From G965205725 sp965205725 (GTDB lineage Bacteria > Pseudomonadota > Gammaproteobacteria > Pseudomonadales > Halieaceae): a DNA stretch of 64,000 nucleotides. Positions within the stretch are counted from its first letter, which is position 1; each line of letters begins with the position of its first letter. A program made the translations under genes and the position numbers. Shown here in pieces: positions 1 to 8,712 of this stretch. The stretch lies in the NCBI GenBank assembly GCA_965205725.1, contig OZ242189.1:2914001-2978000 (forward strand), read 5' to 3'. Below the pieces are notes generated by a model. That model worked only from the letters and a program-made list of their open reading frames with translations. It searched no databases and was not told where the DNA came from.

Positions 1-1
1 A

Positions 2-781
2 CTCAGCAATACGCATTTTTATGTCTCCGGCGGTGTGCGTTTTGATCGATTGATCGCAGAAGAAGGCGCGCAAATTCTGCAAGAACCTCAGCACAAAAAT
101 CCTTTCATGGAGCGTCATACTGCCCGCGAAACAGATGTTTGGGACAGCACTTTCGCCAGCGAAGAAGCAGGCGACCATATTGACCTGGAAGACATTGAAT
201 ACCATATCCGTGAGGCAGAGGATGTATCTGACCGCTCTGCCAAAGAGCGCCATCCGGTATTCCCGGTACGCATGTCCAACCTGAGTCCAGGCGGTTATTG
301 CCTTGAATGGTCGGCGGAGATTCCGAGCCACATCAAAACCGGCGATGTTATGGCGGTTCGTGAAGTCGGTAATCATTCGTGGAGCATTGCGGTTATTCGC
401 TGGATAAGTCAGCTCAGGGATCAAACCACTTTGCTCGGTGTTGAGTTGCTGAGCCCGCGAGCGACGCCATGCGGAGCGAGAATTCAGCACAAAACTGGTG
501 AACAAGGTGATTTGATGCGCGCCCTGCTGCTGCCGGAAATAAAGTTGGCTGGACAGACCAATACGCTGATTACACCTCGCGTTGGCTTCAAGGAGCGGCA
601 GAAGGTGACACTCATTCGTGGCGGTGAGGAATCTTATATCCAGCTATTTAAGAGCGTGTCCTCCACTGCGGCCTATAATCAATTCGAATTTCGCTACATC
701 CAGCAAATGGAAGACCTGGCCCTGCAAGACAAGACCGGCGTGGTCGGCACGCCCTTCGATTCACTGTGGGACAATCTTTAG
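2..781 (+). CDS. PilZ-like domain protein, C-terminal part (5' end outside the window)
   Basis: The frame is open from the first bases of the window, reading LSNTHFYVSGGVRF before the first possible GTG start at 35, so the gene is cut by the window edge. About 260 residues are visible. The middle contains FPVRMSNLSPGGYCLEW, which resembles the N-x-S-x-x-G signature of PilZ c-di-GMP-binding domains, followed by short beta-rich stretches (VMAVREVG, WSIAVIRWI, TTLLGVELLSP). The usual upstream RxxxR of PilZ is not visible, so nucleotide binding is uncertain. The last residues are acidic and end in DSLWDNL. The gene stops 15 bp before a mobile repeat (797-1016). Function is inferred only from the motif; it could be a degenerate PilZ-like fold that binds no ligand. 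Confidence 0.55.
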   Translation, partial: LSNTHFYVSGGVRFDRLIAEEGAQILQEPQHKNPFMERHTARETDVWDSTFASEEAGDHIDLEDIEYHIREAEDVSDRSAKERHPVFPVRMSNLSPGGYCLEWSAEIPSHIKTGDVMAVREVGNHSWSIAVIRWISQLRDQTTLLGVELLSPRATPCGARIQHKTGEQGDLMRALLLPEIKLAGQTNTLITPRVGFKERQKVTLIRGGEESYIQLFKSVSSTAAYNQFEFRYIQQMEDLALQDKTGVVGTPFDSLWDNL

Positions 782-796
782 AATTACCGCTGTGCC

Positions 797-1016
797 AGGA
801 GCCTGTCGGGATCAGCCGTTCGCCGCGAGGGAAAGACCGGTTTGAGCGATTTTTGGGGTCATTTTGCGGCGCGTAGTCATTTTGTGTTTAACAAGAGTAG
901 TTTTGTGTTTAACAAGAGTGGTTCTGTGTTTAACCAGACAGTGTACAAAAAGTGTGCGAAAAAGAGCCAAACCCGATTGTTCCGCAGTAGAGCCGTGTTA
1001 CGTCCGACAGGCCCCT
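797..1016. repeat. MITE-like repeat, family 1, copy 1
   Basis: The 220-bp element has terminal inverted repeats AGGAGCCTGTCGG and CCGACAGGCCCCT (12 of 13 paired). The interior matches the 179-bp element at 21046-21224 along its whole length (shared blocks such as GTTTGAGYGATTTTTGGG and CATTTTGCGGCG). This copy has an internal unit of about 21 bp (TTTTGTGTTTAACAAGAGTRG) three times where the other copy has one. It carries no coding sequence. The last six SerB residues and its TAA stop lie inside the right terminal repeat. Confidence 0.75.
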
Positions 1017-2251
1017 AGCTGGTAGCGGTCGCTGATTCCCAACAAATACAAAATCCCGTCCAAACCCAATGTTGAAATAGACTGTTCAGCACTCCGCTGC
1101 ACCAGTGGCTTGGCCCGAAAAGCTATCCCGAGTCCCGCGATACTGAGCATGGGCAAGTCGTTGGCGCCATCGCCTACGCTGATTACCTGTTGCAGGTCTA
1201 TACCCTCGCGAGCGGCAATCTCTCTCAGCAAACTTGCTTTGCGCTCACCATCAACGATTGGCGTCTGTACTCTTCCCGTAACCTTGCCGTCAACAATTTC
1301 CAGTTCATTGGCATAGACATAGTCGATGCCCAGCAATCGCCGCAGATATTCACCAAAGTAGCTGAACCCCCCTGAGAGGATTGCTGTTTTGTAACCGAGA
1401 GACTGCAAGGTACTTATTAAATGTTCTGCCCCCTCCGTGATTGGCAGCCTCGCTGCAACTTTTTCAAGTATTGACTCATCCAGCCCTTCCAATAGAGCGA
1501 CTCGCCGCGCAAAACTCTCGCCAAAATCCAGTTCGCCGCGCATGGCCTGTTCGGTGATCGCACTCACTTCCTGTCCCACACCCGCCTCTCGCGCCAACTC
1601 GTCAATAACTTCGGCTTCAATCAGCGTTGAATCCATATCGAAGGCCACCAGGCGTCGATTGCGGCGATACATATTGTCCTCTTGCAAAGAGATATCAACG
1701 TCTAGTTCGCTAGCCAACTCCAATAGATTTTTGCGAAAGCCCTCTTGATTTTTCAGCTCACCGCGCACGGAAAACTCAACACAGGCCTTGCTGAGGCCAG
1801 GTTGCTGATCCAGAGGGACACGACCAGAGAGGCGGTTTACTCCATCGATATTGAGGTTGAAGTCTGCAAATACCGAGCTGACCCGGGAGAGCTGCTGCGC
1901 GGTGATCTTGCGCGCCAGCAGTGAAACGACATAGCGGGGACGACCCTGACCACCTACCCACTGCCCGTAGCTGTCTTCATTGATCGAGGTAAAGCGAACT
2001 TGCACGTCAGCATTGAGATTGCGAGACAGCATCTTCTTAAGCTCGGCAAACTTTTGCCCGGACTCGGGTAGTTCCACTAACATGCCCAGCGACAGGGTGT
2101 TGTGAATGACCGACTGACCTATATCGAGCACATTCACCCCAAATGCTGCCAGGGTGTCGGTAACCGAGACGGTCACTCCGGGCCTGTCTTCACCGGCAAT
2201 ATTGATTAACAATATCTCTTTCAAGGTATGACTCTCACAAGGAAAACGCAT
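998..2251 (-). CDS. serB: Phosphoserine phosphatase SerB
   Basis: Final step of serine synthesis: removes phosphate from O-phospho-L-serine in the cytoplasm. The N-terminal half has two ACT-like regulatory domains (LLINIAGEDRPGVTVSVTDTL near residue 15; a second near residue 105). The HAD phosphatase core starts at FDMDSTLIEAEVIDELA, giving the catalytic DxDxT near residue 204, then motif II SGGFS and motif III GDGANDLPML. Length (417 residues) suits the long two-ACT type of pseudomonads. The ATG at 2251 is used here; a TTG nine codons downstream, after a GAGAG, would give the conserved N-terminus LKEILLINI and is an equally good start. The extreme C-terminus (LGACRT) and the stop are encoded by the inverted repeat of a mobile element. 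The gene is divergent from the AhpA/YtjB gene, as in many gammaproteobacteria. Confidence 0.95.
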   Translation of the reverse strand: MRFPCESHTLKEILLINIAGEDRPGVTVSVTDTLAAFGVNVLDIGQSVIHNTLSLGMLVELPESGQKFAELKKMLSRNLNADVQVRFTSINEDSYGQWVGGQGRPRYVVSLLARKITAQQLSRVSSVFADFNLNIDGVNRLSGRVPLDQQPGLSKACVEFSVRGELKNQEGFRKNLLELASELDVDISLQEDNMYRRNRRLVAFDMDSTLIEAEVIDELAREAGVGQEVSAITEQAMRGELDFGESFARRVALLEGLDESILEKVAARLPITEGAEHLISTLQSLGYKTAILSGGFSYFGEYLRRLLGIDYVYANELEIVDGKVTGRVQTPIVDGERKASLLREIAAREGIDLQQVISVGDGANDLPMLSIAGLGIAFRAKPLVQRSAEQSISTLGLDGILYLLGISDRYQLGACRT

Positions 2252-2298
2252 ATTCTAACCGCTACTCATCACTTCAAACCACGGACAATGACCGCACA

Positions 2299-3525
2299 AT
2301 GCCAAACCGGTTAACCCGCCTGAGCGTTGCCAAGTACCTGGCGCTGGTGGGCGGCAGCTTGTGCCTTATTGTCAGCCTCACGCTGGTGCTTGTCAGTATC
2401 CTGTCCAGCCGCTACATACTACTGGAGCAAGAGGCCGACTACGGTCACGCCGTCGCCCAAGAATTTGCGGTGGAAATAGGAGAAGTGCTGGGTAGAGGCG
2501 ACCGCATCAGTCTGGAGGTTGCGCTGGAGCAGTTGATAGCCGTCAATCAGCTACACGGCATCGCAGTCTACGATGTCGAGCAACGCCAAATCGGAGCAGC
2601 CGGTATTCCCAGCGGCCAGACCTATTCATCGCCTGTGAATGTCGCCGGGAAAATTGCCGGAGAGCTACAGATTTATTTGGCTGACAACGATGCACTGCTG
2701 GAGCAGCGTTCTATGGCGTTGAGCCTGGTTATGCTGGCATTGCTGCTGAGCCTTTTTGTATCTGCACTCAGCTACCGCCTGGCCAATAATCCAGCCAACC
2801 GGCTGCGCCAGCTCATCGAAAAACTACAACTGGATTCACAGCCAACTGAATCGGGAAGCGAGCTGGAAATTCTGGAAAAAACAGTGGCGAAACTGCCATT
2901 GGAATTGCTGAAGCCAAAGCACAGCGTCAAGGCAGAGTTGGCTGACTATGAAACAACCGGATTGCTGTATATCCATCTGCGCAGTCTGCTGTCATACGTG
3001 GAAACCCTCGACGAAAACGCACTATTGCGTTACACCGATTTTCAACACCGGCTTATTTCCAGTGCCGCCGAGTTATATCAAGGGGAGCTTCAGGTCGTTC
3101 GCCAATTCGGTGTGCTGCTTAGTTTTGGTGGCGAGCACCAATCAGGCTCACCCGTGTTTCGAGCTGCGTGCTGCTCCTGGATCATCAAGCATTTGGCGCA
3201 AAGCCTGCGCAAGAGAGCCAATCTGAAACTGGATATGACATACTGCATAGGCGTCAGCGAAGCCGGTGCTATTACGCGAGGGGGTTTTTACTCTGCGCTC
3301 TACTGCCAACATATCATTGATGACATGGAAAGCCTGCTGCCACTTACCGCTGGAGATATCCAATGTACCGACGACGCTGCTGCGGATGCAGGCATTATTA
3401 ACACGGTTAACCTAAAGAGCAGCGAGACAGGGCAACACACACTGGAGGGATTCCCGGCCCCTACCGACAACCTGGTTGAACGCCAACATCAACTATTATT
3501 GAGCAGAATAGGCAGGGGGATTTAG
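2299..3525 (+). CDS. AhpA/YtjB (Smp) family membrane protein
   Basis: The 408-residue protein has an N-terminal membrane segment (about residues 12-35, YLALVGGSLCLIVSLTLVLV), a periplasmic region of about 100 residues, and a second membrane segment (about 137-155, ALSLVMLALLLSLFVSAL), followed by a cytoplasmic part. This layout and the divergent position next to serB match the YtjB/Smp family of E. coli and the protein beside serB in Pseudomonas. The cellular role is poorly defined. The gene overlaps the end of convergent parC by 4 bp, so no terminator separates them. Confidence 0.75.
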   Translation: MPNRLTRLSVAKYLALVGGSLCLIVSLTLVLVSILSSRYILLEQEADYGHAVAQEFAVEIGEVLGRGDRISLEVALEQLIAVNQLHGIAVYDVEQRQIGAAGIPSGQTYSSPVNVAGKIAGELQIYLADNDALLEQRSMALSLVMLALLLSLFVSALSYRLANNPANRLRQLIEKLQLDSQPTESGSELEILEKTVAKLPLELLKPKHSVKAELADYETTGLLYIHLRSLLSYVETLDENALLRYTDFQHRLISSAAELYQGELQVVRQFGVLLSFGGEHQSGSPVFRAACCSWIIKHLAQSLRKRANLKLDMTYCIGVSEAGAITRGGFYSALYCQHIIDDMESLLPLTAGDIQCTDDAAADAGIINTVNLKSSETGQHTLEGFPAPTDNLVERQHQLLLSRIGRGI

Positions 3526-5780
3526 CCAGCCCGCAACACTGCCATGGAATCCACTTTCTGAAAACCTCTGGGCAGCTTATTGCCGCGCCGACCGCGCTCA
3601 CCCCGATAATTCTCTAACTCTGCAAACTTCAAACTCATCGTGCGCTTGCCGGCCTGCACAACCAAAGAATCAGTTTCTTTAAGCACAGCTATTGCCAGTA
3701 CAAATTCTTCCCTCGCCTGTACACGTGGGCCCGGTATACCCATTATTTTTATACCCTTGCCTTTACCCAACTGGGGCAGATCAGTCAGCGGAAAAATCAG
3801 TAAACGGCCTTCATTGCTCACAGCCGCCACATGGGAGCCTGCTGCCGCCGGAATATACGCGGGGTTCAGCACCTGGCTACCCCTGGGTAAATTGATCACA
3901 TTCTTTCCGGCCTTGTTTTTAGTCTGCAAATCGCCCAACCTGGCGTAAAACCCATATCCGGCATCACTGGCGAGCAAATACAGTGCATCCTCGGCGCCGC
4001 TTATCAAGCCTTCAAAGGTCGCTCCCGACGGCGGATTTATACGCCCGGTCACCGGCTCCCCCTGACCGCGGGCCGACGGCAAATTATGGCTGGAAATCGT
4101 GTAGGCGCGGCCTGTCGAGTCGAGCACCACAACCGGCACATTGGTGCGACCACAGACCGACATCTTATAGCCATCACCCGATTTGTAACTGAGTGAAGTC
4201 GGATCAATGTCGTGGCCTTTAGCTGCCCTGATCCAACCTTTTTCAGACATCACAACAGTAATAGGGTCTGTCGTCATTAGCTCCAGTTCGGAGAAAGCCG
4301 AGGCTTCCTCGCGTATAGCCAATGGCGAACGCCGATGATCACCAAACTCCTCTGCTACCGCTGTCAGTTCTTTCTTAATCAGCGTTTTCAGACGCGATTC
4401 TGAACCGAGAGTTTTTTGCAGGGCATCGCGCTCGGCTGTAAGCTCGCCCTGCTCACCCTTAATTTTCACTTCTTCGAGCTTTGCCAGATGACGCAATTTC
4501 AACTCAAGAATGGCTTCCGCCTGATCATCGCCGAGCTTGAACCGCTTCATCAGCACCGGCTTGGGCTTGTCTTGCGTGCGAATAATATGAATGACTTCAT
4601 CAATATTAAGGAAAGCCACCAAATAACCTTCCAAAATATGCAAGCGCCTGAGTACTTTCTGTAACCTGAATTCCAGGCGGCGGCGCACGCTGGTCGTGCG
4701 AAATTTCAGCCACTCCCTGAGAATCTTATGCAGGCCTTTAACCGCTGGTCGGCCATCGATGCCTATCATATTCAGGTTGACGCGATAGCTGCGCTCCAAA
4801 TCAGTGGTGGCAAACAGATGACTCATCACGGCTTCGAGATCAATCCGGTTAGAACGTGGAATCAGCACCAGGCGAGTTGGATTTTCATGGTCAGACTCAT
4901 CTCGCAGGTCTGCCAGCATGGGCAGCTTCCTGGCCTGCATTTGAGCAGCAATTTGCTCCAGCACTTTCGAACCAGACACCTGATAAGGCAGCGCCGTAAC
5001 AACAATGTCGCCTGCTTCCTTACTCCACACGGCCCGCATACGCATGGCCCCCTTGCCACTTTCATACAGCGCCAGAATCTCTTCGCGGGCTGTAATGATT
5101 TCTGCTTCAGTGGGGTAATCGGGCCCGACTATGTGTTCACATAACTCGGCAACTGTGGACCTGGGCTTGTCCAGCAGACGTATGGCGGCTGTGACTACTT
5201 CGCGCAGGTTATGTGGCGGTATATCGGTGGCCATTCCCACGGCAATACCGGTCGTACCATTGAGTAACACATTGGGAACCTGCGCAGGCAACACTGAAGG
5301 TTCGTCCAGGGTGCCATCGAAGTTGGGAGTCCAGTCCACTGTTCCCTGACCCAGCTCGGACAAGAGCACCTCTGCATAAGGCGTTAGCCTGGACTCGGTA
5401 TAGCGCATCGCAGCAAATGATTTGGGATCGTCAGGCGAGCCCCAGTTTCCCTGCCCGTCTACAAGCGGGTAGCGGTAGCTGAAGTTCTGCGCCATCAGCA
5501 CCATGGCCTCATAGGCGGCACTATCACCGTGCGGATGGAACTTGCCAATCACATCGCCGACCGTGCGTGCCGATTTCTTGTATTTAGCCGACGCCTTCAG
5601 GCTCAACTCGCTCATCGCATAAACAATTCGCCGCTGCACGGGTTTGAGCCCATCACCTATATTGGGCAGCGCACGGTCGAGAATCACATACATGGAATAA
5701 TCCAGATACGCCTTCTCGGTGTACTGCCGCATCGATACCTGCTCGATACCGTCCTGATCTATCTCTATGGTTTCAGACAT
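3522..5780 (-). CDS. parC: DNA topoisomerase IV subunit A ParC
   Basis: DNA-breaking and rejoining subunit of topoisomerase IV, which unlinks daughter chromosomes. The protein starts with the type IIA topoisomerase core (YTEKAYLDYSMYVILDRALPNIGDGLKPVQRRIVYAM). The quinolone-resistance region reads GKFHPHGDSAAYEAMVLMAQNFSYRYPLVDGQGNWGSPDD, and the catalytic tyrosine is in AAMRYTESRL near residue 127. Position 80-84 region HPHGDSA is wild type at the serine usually mutated in resistance. The C-terminal third carries GyrA-like beta-propeller blades. Length 752 is normal. The parE partner is not in the window. Confidence 0.97.
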   Translation of the reverse strand: MSETIEIDQDGIEQVSMRQYTEKAYLDYSMYVILDRALPNIGDGLKPVQRRIVYAMSELSLKASAKYKKSARTVGDVIGKFHPHGDSAAYEAMVLMAQNFSYRYPLVDGQGNWGSPDDPKSFAAMRYTESRLTPYAEVLLSELGQGTVDWTPNFDGTLDEPSVLPAQVPNVLLNGTTGIAVGMATDIPPHNLREVVTAAIRLLDKPRSTVAELCEHIVGPDYPTEAEIITAREEILALYESGKGAMRMRAVWSKEAGDIVVTALPYQVSGSKVLEQIAAQMQARKLPMLADLRDESDHENPTRLVLIPRSNRIDLEAVMSHLFATTDLERSYRVNLNMIGIDGRPAVKGLHKILREWLKFRTTSVRRRLEFRLQKVLRRLHILEGYLVAFLNIDEVIHIIRTQDKPKPVLMKRFKLGDDQAEAILELKLRHLAKLEEVKIKGEQGELTAERDALQKTLGSESRLKTLIKKELTAVAEEFGDHRRSPLAIREEASAFSELELMTTDPITVVMSEKGWIRAAKGHDIDPTSLSYKSGDGYKMSVCGRTNVPVVVLDSTGRAYTISSHNLPSARGQGEPVTGRINPPSGATFEGLISGAEDALYLLASDAGYGFYARLGDLQTKNKAGKNVINLPRGSQVLNPAYIPAAAGSHVAAVSNEGRLLIFPLTDLPQLGKGKGIKIMGIPGPRVQAREEFVLAIAVLKETDSLVVQAGKRTMSLKFAELENYRGERGRRGNKLPRGFQKVDSMAVLRAG

Positions 5781-5918
5781 TCACCCACTCGCCTGTACTA
5801 CTTGTAATATGGATGACCCCATGACGACGCCATGCGGCCACAAGAATCTTAGCGTGTTGTAACCTGCGTTGTAACCTGGATTGCTGTACAAATTGAGCTG
5901 CTGCAACGGCAGCCCGGA

Positions 5919-6728
5919 CTAATTCATGTAATGGCCACGCAAGCCCACCAACTGTTCATTGAGATTGACGATAGAGTTCGCCATGTCAATGAGCAAACTG
6001 TGGATCGTGGCTGGATTGCTCTTGATCAGACCGACAAACTGCTCTTTGGGAACTTTCACCACCGAGCAGCGCGACTGAGCCATTACGGTTGCCGTTCTAT
6101 CTGTATGGGTCAGCACCGCCATTGCACCAAAGATTTCACCCTCTTCGACCGCACCAACAGTGACACCATTGACAACGACTTCTGCATTGCCCTCGGACAG
6201 GTTAAACACAAAGTCGGCTTTGTCACCCTGACGAATAATCACATCCCCCGGATTATAAATTTCAAAACCGGGCGTGGCATACGTAGCTTCATCCGTGAGG
6301 GCCGCAGTGAGCCGCAACTGCAACCCGGTATGGGTAATCAGTAGCCGGGTCCAGAGCTTGGTAGAGTTGTTGTCGTTGAAAACACGGCGCATGAATTCCA
6401 GTGCCGGGTAGCCCAGTAGCGATGCACCGTATTCACTGGAGTAGGAAACGGCAGTAGCGCGATCCCTGGTGCCAGCAATATCGGGCAACAATAAATCGCC
6501 TTCATCCAGCACGAAAACCGCCCTGTCGCGGTAGCGCGCTGTGAGAGAGCCAGTTTCAATAAAGTATATTTTGTCGCCTTCCAAACCGCGCAAAACAGCA
6601 TTGTCGGTAGCTTCTATTGCCAGGGGGATGCCAGGCATCGCAACGACTTCCAGCAACGCCGCAACCAGGCGCTTGTACTGCTGGTTGATAATGAAAAAGT
6701 CTTGCGCGAGTTCAGCGTTTGCCAGCAT
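5919..6728 (-). CDS. Cyclic nucleotide-binding-domain protein without DNA-binding domain
   Basis: The 269-residue protein has two cyclic-nucleotide-binding-like folds. The second (about residues 150-255) is clear: YNPGDVIIRQGDKADFVFNLSEGNAEVVVNGVTVGAVEEGEIFGAMAVLTHTDRTATVMAQSRCSVVKVPKEQF. The first (about 20-110) is degenerate. The phosphate-binding arginine of true cAMP sites would lie in GAMAVLTHTDRTATV, where the arginine is present. There is no CRP-type helix-turn-helix, so it is probably a ligand-sensing or scaffold protein rather than a transcription factor. AGGGAC precedes the ATG. It is encoded on the same strand as parC, upstream of it, with a 138-bp gap that contains no obvious terminator. 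Confidence 0.7.
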   Translation of the reverse strand: MLANAELAQDFFIINQQYKRLVAALLEVVAMPGIPLAIEATDNAVLRGLEGDKIYFIETGSLTARYRDRAVFVLDEGDLLLPDIAGTRDRATAVSYSSEYGASLLGYPALEFMRRVFNDNNSTKLWTRLLITHTGLQLRLTAALTDEATYATPGFEIYNPGDVIIRQGDKADFVFNLSEGNAEVVVNGVTVGAVEEGEIFGAMAVLTHTDRTATVMAQSRCSVVKVPKEQFVGLIKSNPATIHSLLIDMANSIVNLNEQLVGLRGHYMN

Positions 6729-6927
6729 CGAGCATGTCCCTGTAAGAGTTATTAGTCGCCGGTTGTACTGCCGGGCTCAGTTTAGCAAGTAATCGGGCGC
6801 TGGCGAACAACTTGTTGAACAGGCCACAGGCGGCCAGGCAACATAGAAATCCCACCAATCCGGACAATTTCTGACTATACTGAACATGCTGTAGCTTTAG
6901 TCTGATTGGAAAAAACAGGGGTGCCCA

Positions 6928-7839
6928 ATGAGAATACCTATGCTGACGATACTTGGCCTTGTCTTTGTCCTTGTCTCGGCAGGAACACCGGCCCAGGAAC
7001 GCCAAAACGATGCTGAACAATTCCATGTCGATTGGAACAGATATTTAAGCGATACTGACAGGTTGGATATCTCGCGGCGCATGGCCGAGGCGGATATAGA
7101 AGAACGGATCAGGAACGGAACCCTGTATAACGGCAATGAAGGGCCAATACAGATATCAATTCCAGTGCGCTTAGTACCCGACAGATTGGCTGCAGCGCCA
7201 CCAGCTGAACAATTCCATGTCGATTGGAACAGATATTTAAGCGATACTGACAGGTTGGATATCTCGCGGCGCATGGCCGAGGCGGATATAGAAGAACGGA
7301 TCAGGAGCGGAACCCTGTATAACGGCGATGAAGGGCCAATACAGATATCAATTCCAGTGCGCTTAGTACCCGACAGGTCGGCTGCAGCGCCACCAGCAGC
7401 GACTGGGGCCGCAGCCGCAGTTGTGCTGGCAGGTACAATCGAGTGCGATATAAACACGCAAACTCCGCATCCGGGATCGGGACCAAACAGCACCACAGTT
7501 CCTAAAGCCAAGTCCAGTGGGACATGCCGCTATACACACTTGGGGCCCGGCGCTGAACCACCGACCCTGACATATCGTCTGGATCAAATATTGATAGCGA
7601 TGAATCCTGGCAGTGCCTGGGGAATTGGGAGGTTTTGGATGGCTACTCATGCTCGGTACGAGCTAAACTCCAGTTGGAATGATGGTACTGCACAGGTCTT
7701 CGGTGATTGCTCACTCGCAGGCACCAATAATTATGTTCATTCCGACGTTATGTGGGTTCTGCCGCCATCGGGGTGGAGCTTCATCGGGCCGAATCCTTAT
7801 AGTGTAGGCACCCCACGAACTAACGGCATCACCTGCTAG
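6928..7839 (+). CDS. Secreted protein with an internal 64-residue tandem duplication, function unknown
   Basis: An N-terminal signal peptide (MRIPMLTILGLVFVLVSAGTPAQ) points to export. Residues 30-157 are two nearly identical 64-residue units starting EQFHVDWNRYLSDTDRLD and ending VPDRxAAAPPA, which differ at only a few positions. An alanine-rich linker (PPAATGAAAAVVLAG) leads to a C-terminal domain of about 145 residues with four cysteines (ECDIN, GTCRY, GDCSL, final ITC) that could form disulphides, and several W/G-rich stretches. I do not recognise the family. It lies in an accessory patch between the cyclic-nucleotide-binding gene and slyD, just ahead of the orphan gene at 7850, which suggests co-transcription. 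Confidence 0.65.
   Translation: MRIPMLTILGLVFVLVSAGTPAQERQNDAEQFHVDWNRYLSDTDRLDISRRMAEADIEERIRNGTLYNGNEGPIQISIPVRLVPDRLAAAPPAEQFHVDWNRYLSDTDRLDISRRMAEADIEERIRSGTLYNGDEGPIQISIPVRLVPDRSAAAPPAATGAAAAVVLAGTIECDINTQTPHPGSGPNSTTVPKAKSSGTCRYTHLGPGAEPPTLTYRLDQILIAMNPGSAWGIGRFWMATHARYELNSSWNDGTAQVFGDCSLAGTNNYVHSDVMWVLPPSGWSFIGPNPYSVGTPRTNGITC
7015..7398 (+). repeat. 192-bp tandem duplication inside the secreted-protein gene
   Basis: Two directly adjacent units, 7015-7206 and 7207-7398, are almost identical over 192 bp. The unit length is a multiple of three, so the frame is kept and 64 residues are doubled. The few differences (AATGAA/GATGAA, AGGAACGG/AGGAGCGG) show a recent event. Confidence 0.9.
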
Positions 7840-7849
7840 TCAACTCGTG

Positions 7850-8605
7850 ATGCACGATCAACTTCTCCTCTACCAACGAGAGCGATATGCAACCCGCGCC
7901 CAATGGGTTATCCGAGGTTGCTACGGCCCTCTGTGGACGCTACACCGTACAGTCCCCAGTGGATTCGAGAGCTATGTGCGTATCTGCCAGCCAGGGTGGT
8001 ACTGGCAAGCGGTTAATCGCACTAAAGAAGAAGCCATGGCCGTTGACGATTACGAAGAATTGAAGAGAGCAACCCCCGTTCGTTGGTGCGATATAGCAAA
8101 AGAGAACGGCCATGAAGTTCACAGAACCATGAAATGGGGAACGATTGCTCCACCTTGGGTAGACTCACGGAGCGGCCAGGGTGGGTTCTCACCACCGCAC
8201 GAAGGTGAGCTCACCCTGGAGATACTGGATGCTGTGTTCGATACCCTGGTACTCCACAGCGGCGAAGATCAAGAGTGCATTTGCATGTTTTGGGAAGGCT
8301 TCGGGAATATCGAATGGCGATACGCCGCCCGCATTGAAGGGATCGGGCAGCCGGGCCACTATTTGATGAGTGCTTCTTTGGGGTCTGTCCGGGATCAGTG
8401 GCGGTTGGTGTTAAAACACGCACTCGACACATCAGGCTTAACACCACAAGCGGTCTGGCCAACAACGGAAAATTGGTGCTTTGCCGTGCCTTTTGAAATG
8501 TACTGCTCCTGTTTCGGCGGTCCTCAAGAGATGGCGTTGCAGATCCAAAACTCTTCCCGCCTCGAAACCTATGAAGTATTTGCTGGCGACAATCTTATGG
8601 GCTAG
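7850..8605 (+). CDS. Uncharacterised protein, resembles an actinobacterial orphan family
   Basis: The protein has about 251 residues, without signal peptide or membrane segment. Ordered motifs are PSGFESYVRICQP (about 37-49), TPVRWCDIAKENG (about 74-86), MKWGTIAPPW, CMFWEGFG (about 145) and VWPTTENWCFAVPFEMYCSCFGG near the C-terminus. From memory this motif order is like uncharacterised actinobacterial proteins of the type PxGFxAYxRILHP...PVRWxxxAxxNG...WxGWG...WPxDRxWCxxTExD; I cannot verify this here. A GTG at 7847 directly precedes the ATG, and neither has a good ribosome-binding site, so translation may be coupled to the gene ending at 7839. No function is assigned. Confidence 0.55.
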   Translation: MHDQLLLYQRERYATRAQWVIRGCYGPLWTLHRTVPSGFESYVRICQPGWYWQAVNRTKEEAMAVDDYEELKRATPVRWCDIAKENGHEVHRTMKWGTIAPPWVDSRSGQGGFSPPHEGELTLEILDAVFDTLVLHSGEDQECICMFWEGFGNIEWRYAARIEGIGQPGHYLMSASLGSVRDQWRLVLKHALDTSGLTPQAVWPTTENWCFAVPFEMYCSCFGGPQEMALQIQNSSRLETYEVFAGDNLMG

Positions 8606-8712
8606 AGGTTCCACAAGTGAATGCGGCTTGTCTTCTCTTCTCTGTGTTACAATCAAAAAGAGAAAGCGCAGGGTATACGGCAACCACATCGACAGCAGGG
8701 GAGGAACCACCG

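Noticed and set aside
6897..7511. Minus-strand frame opposite the secreted-protein gene
   Set aside because: It mirrors the 192-bp duplication; the plus strand has the signal peptide and conserved frame.
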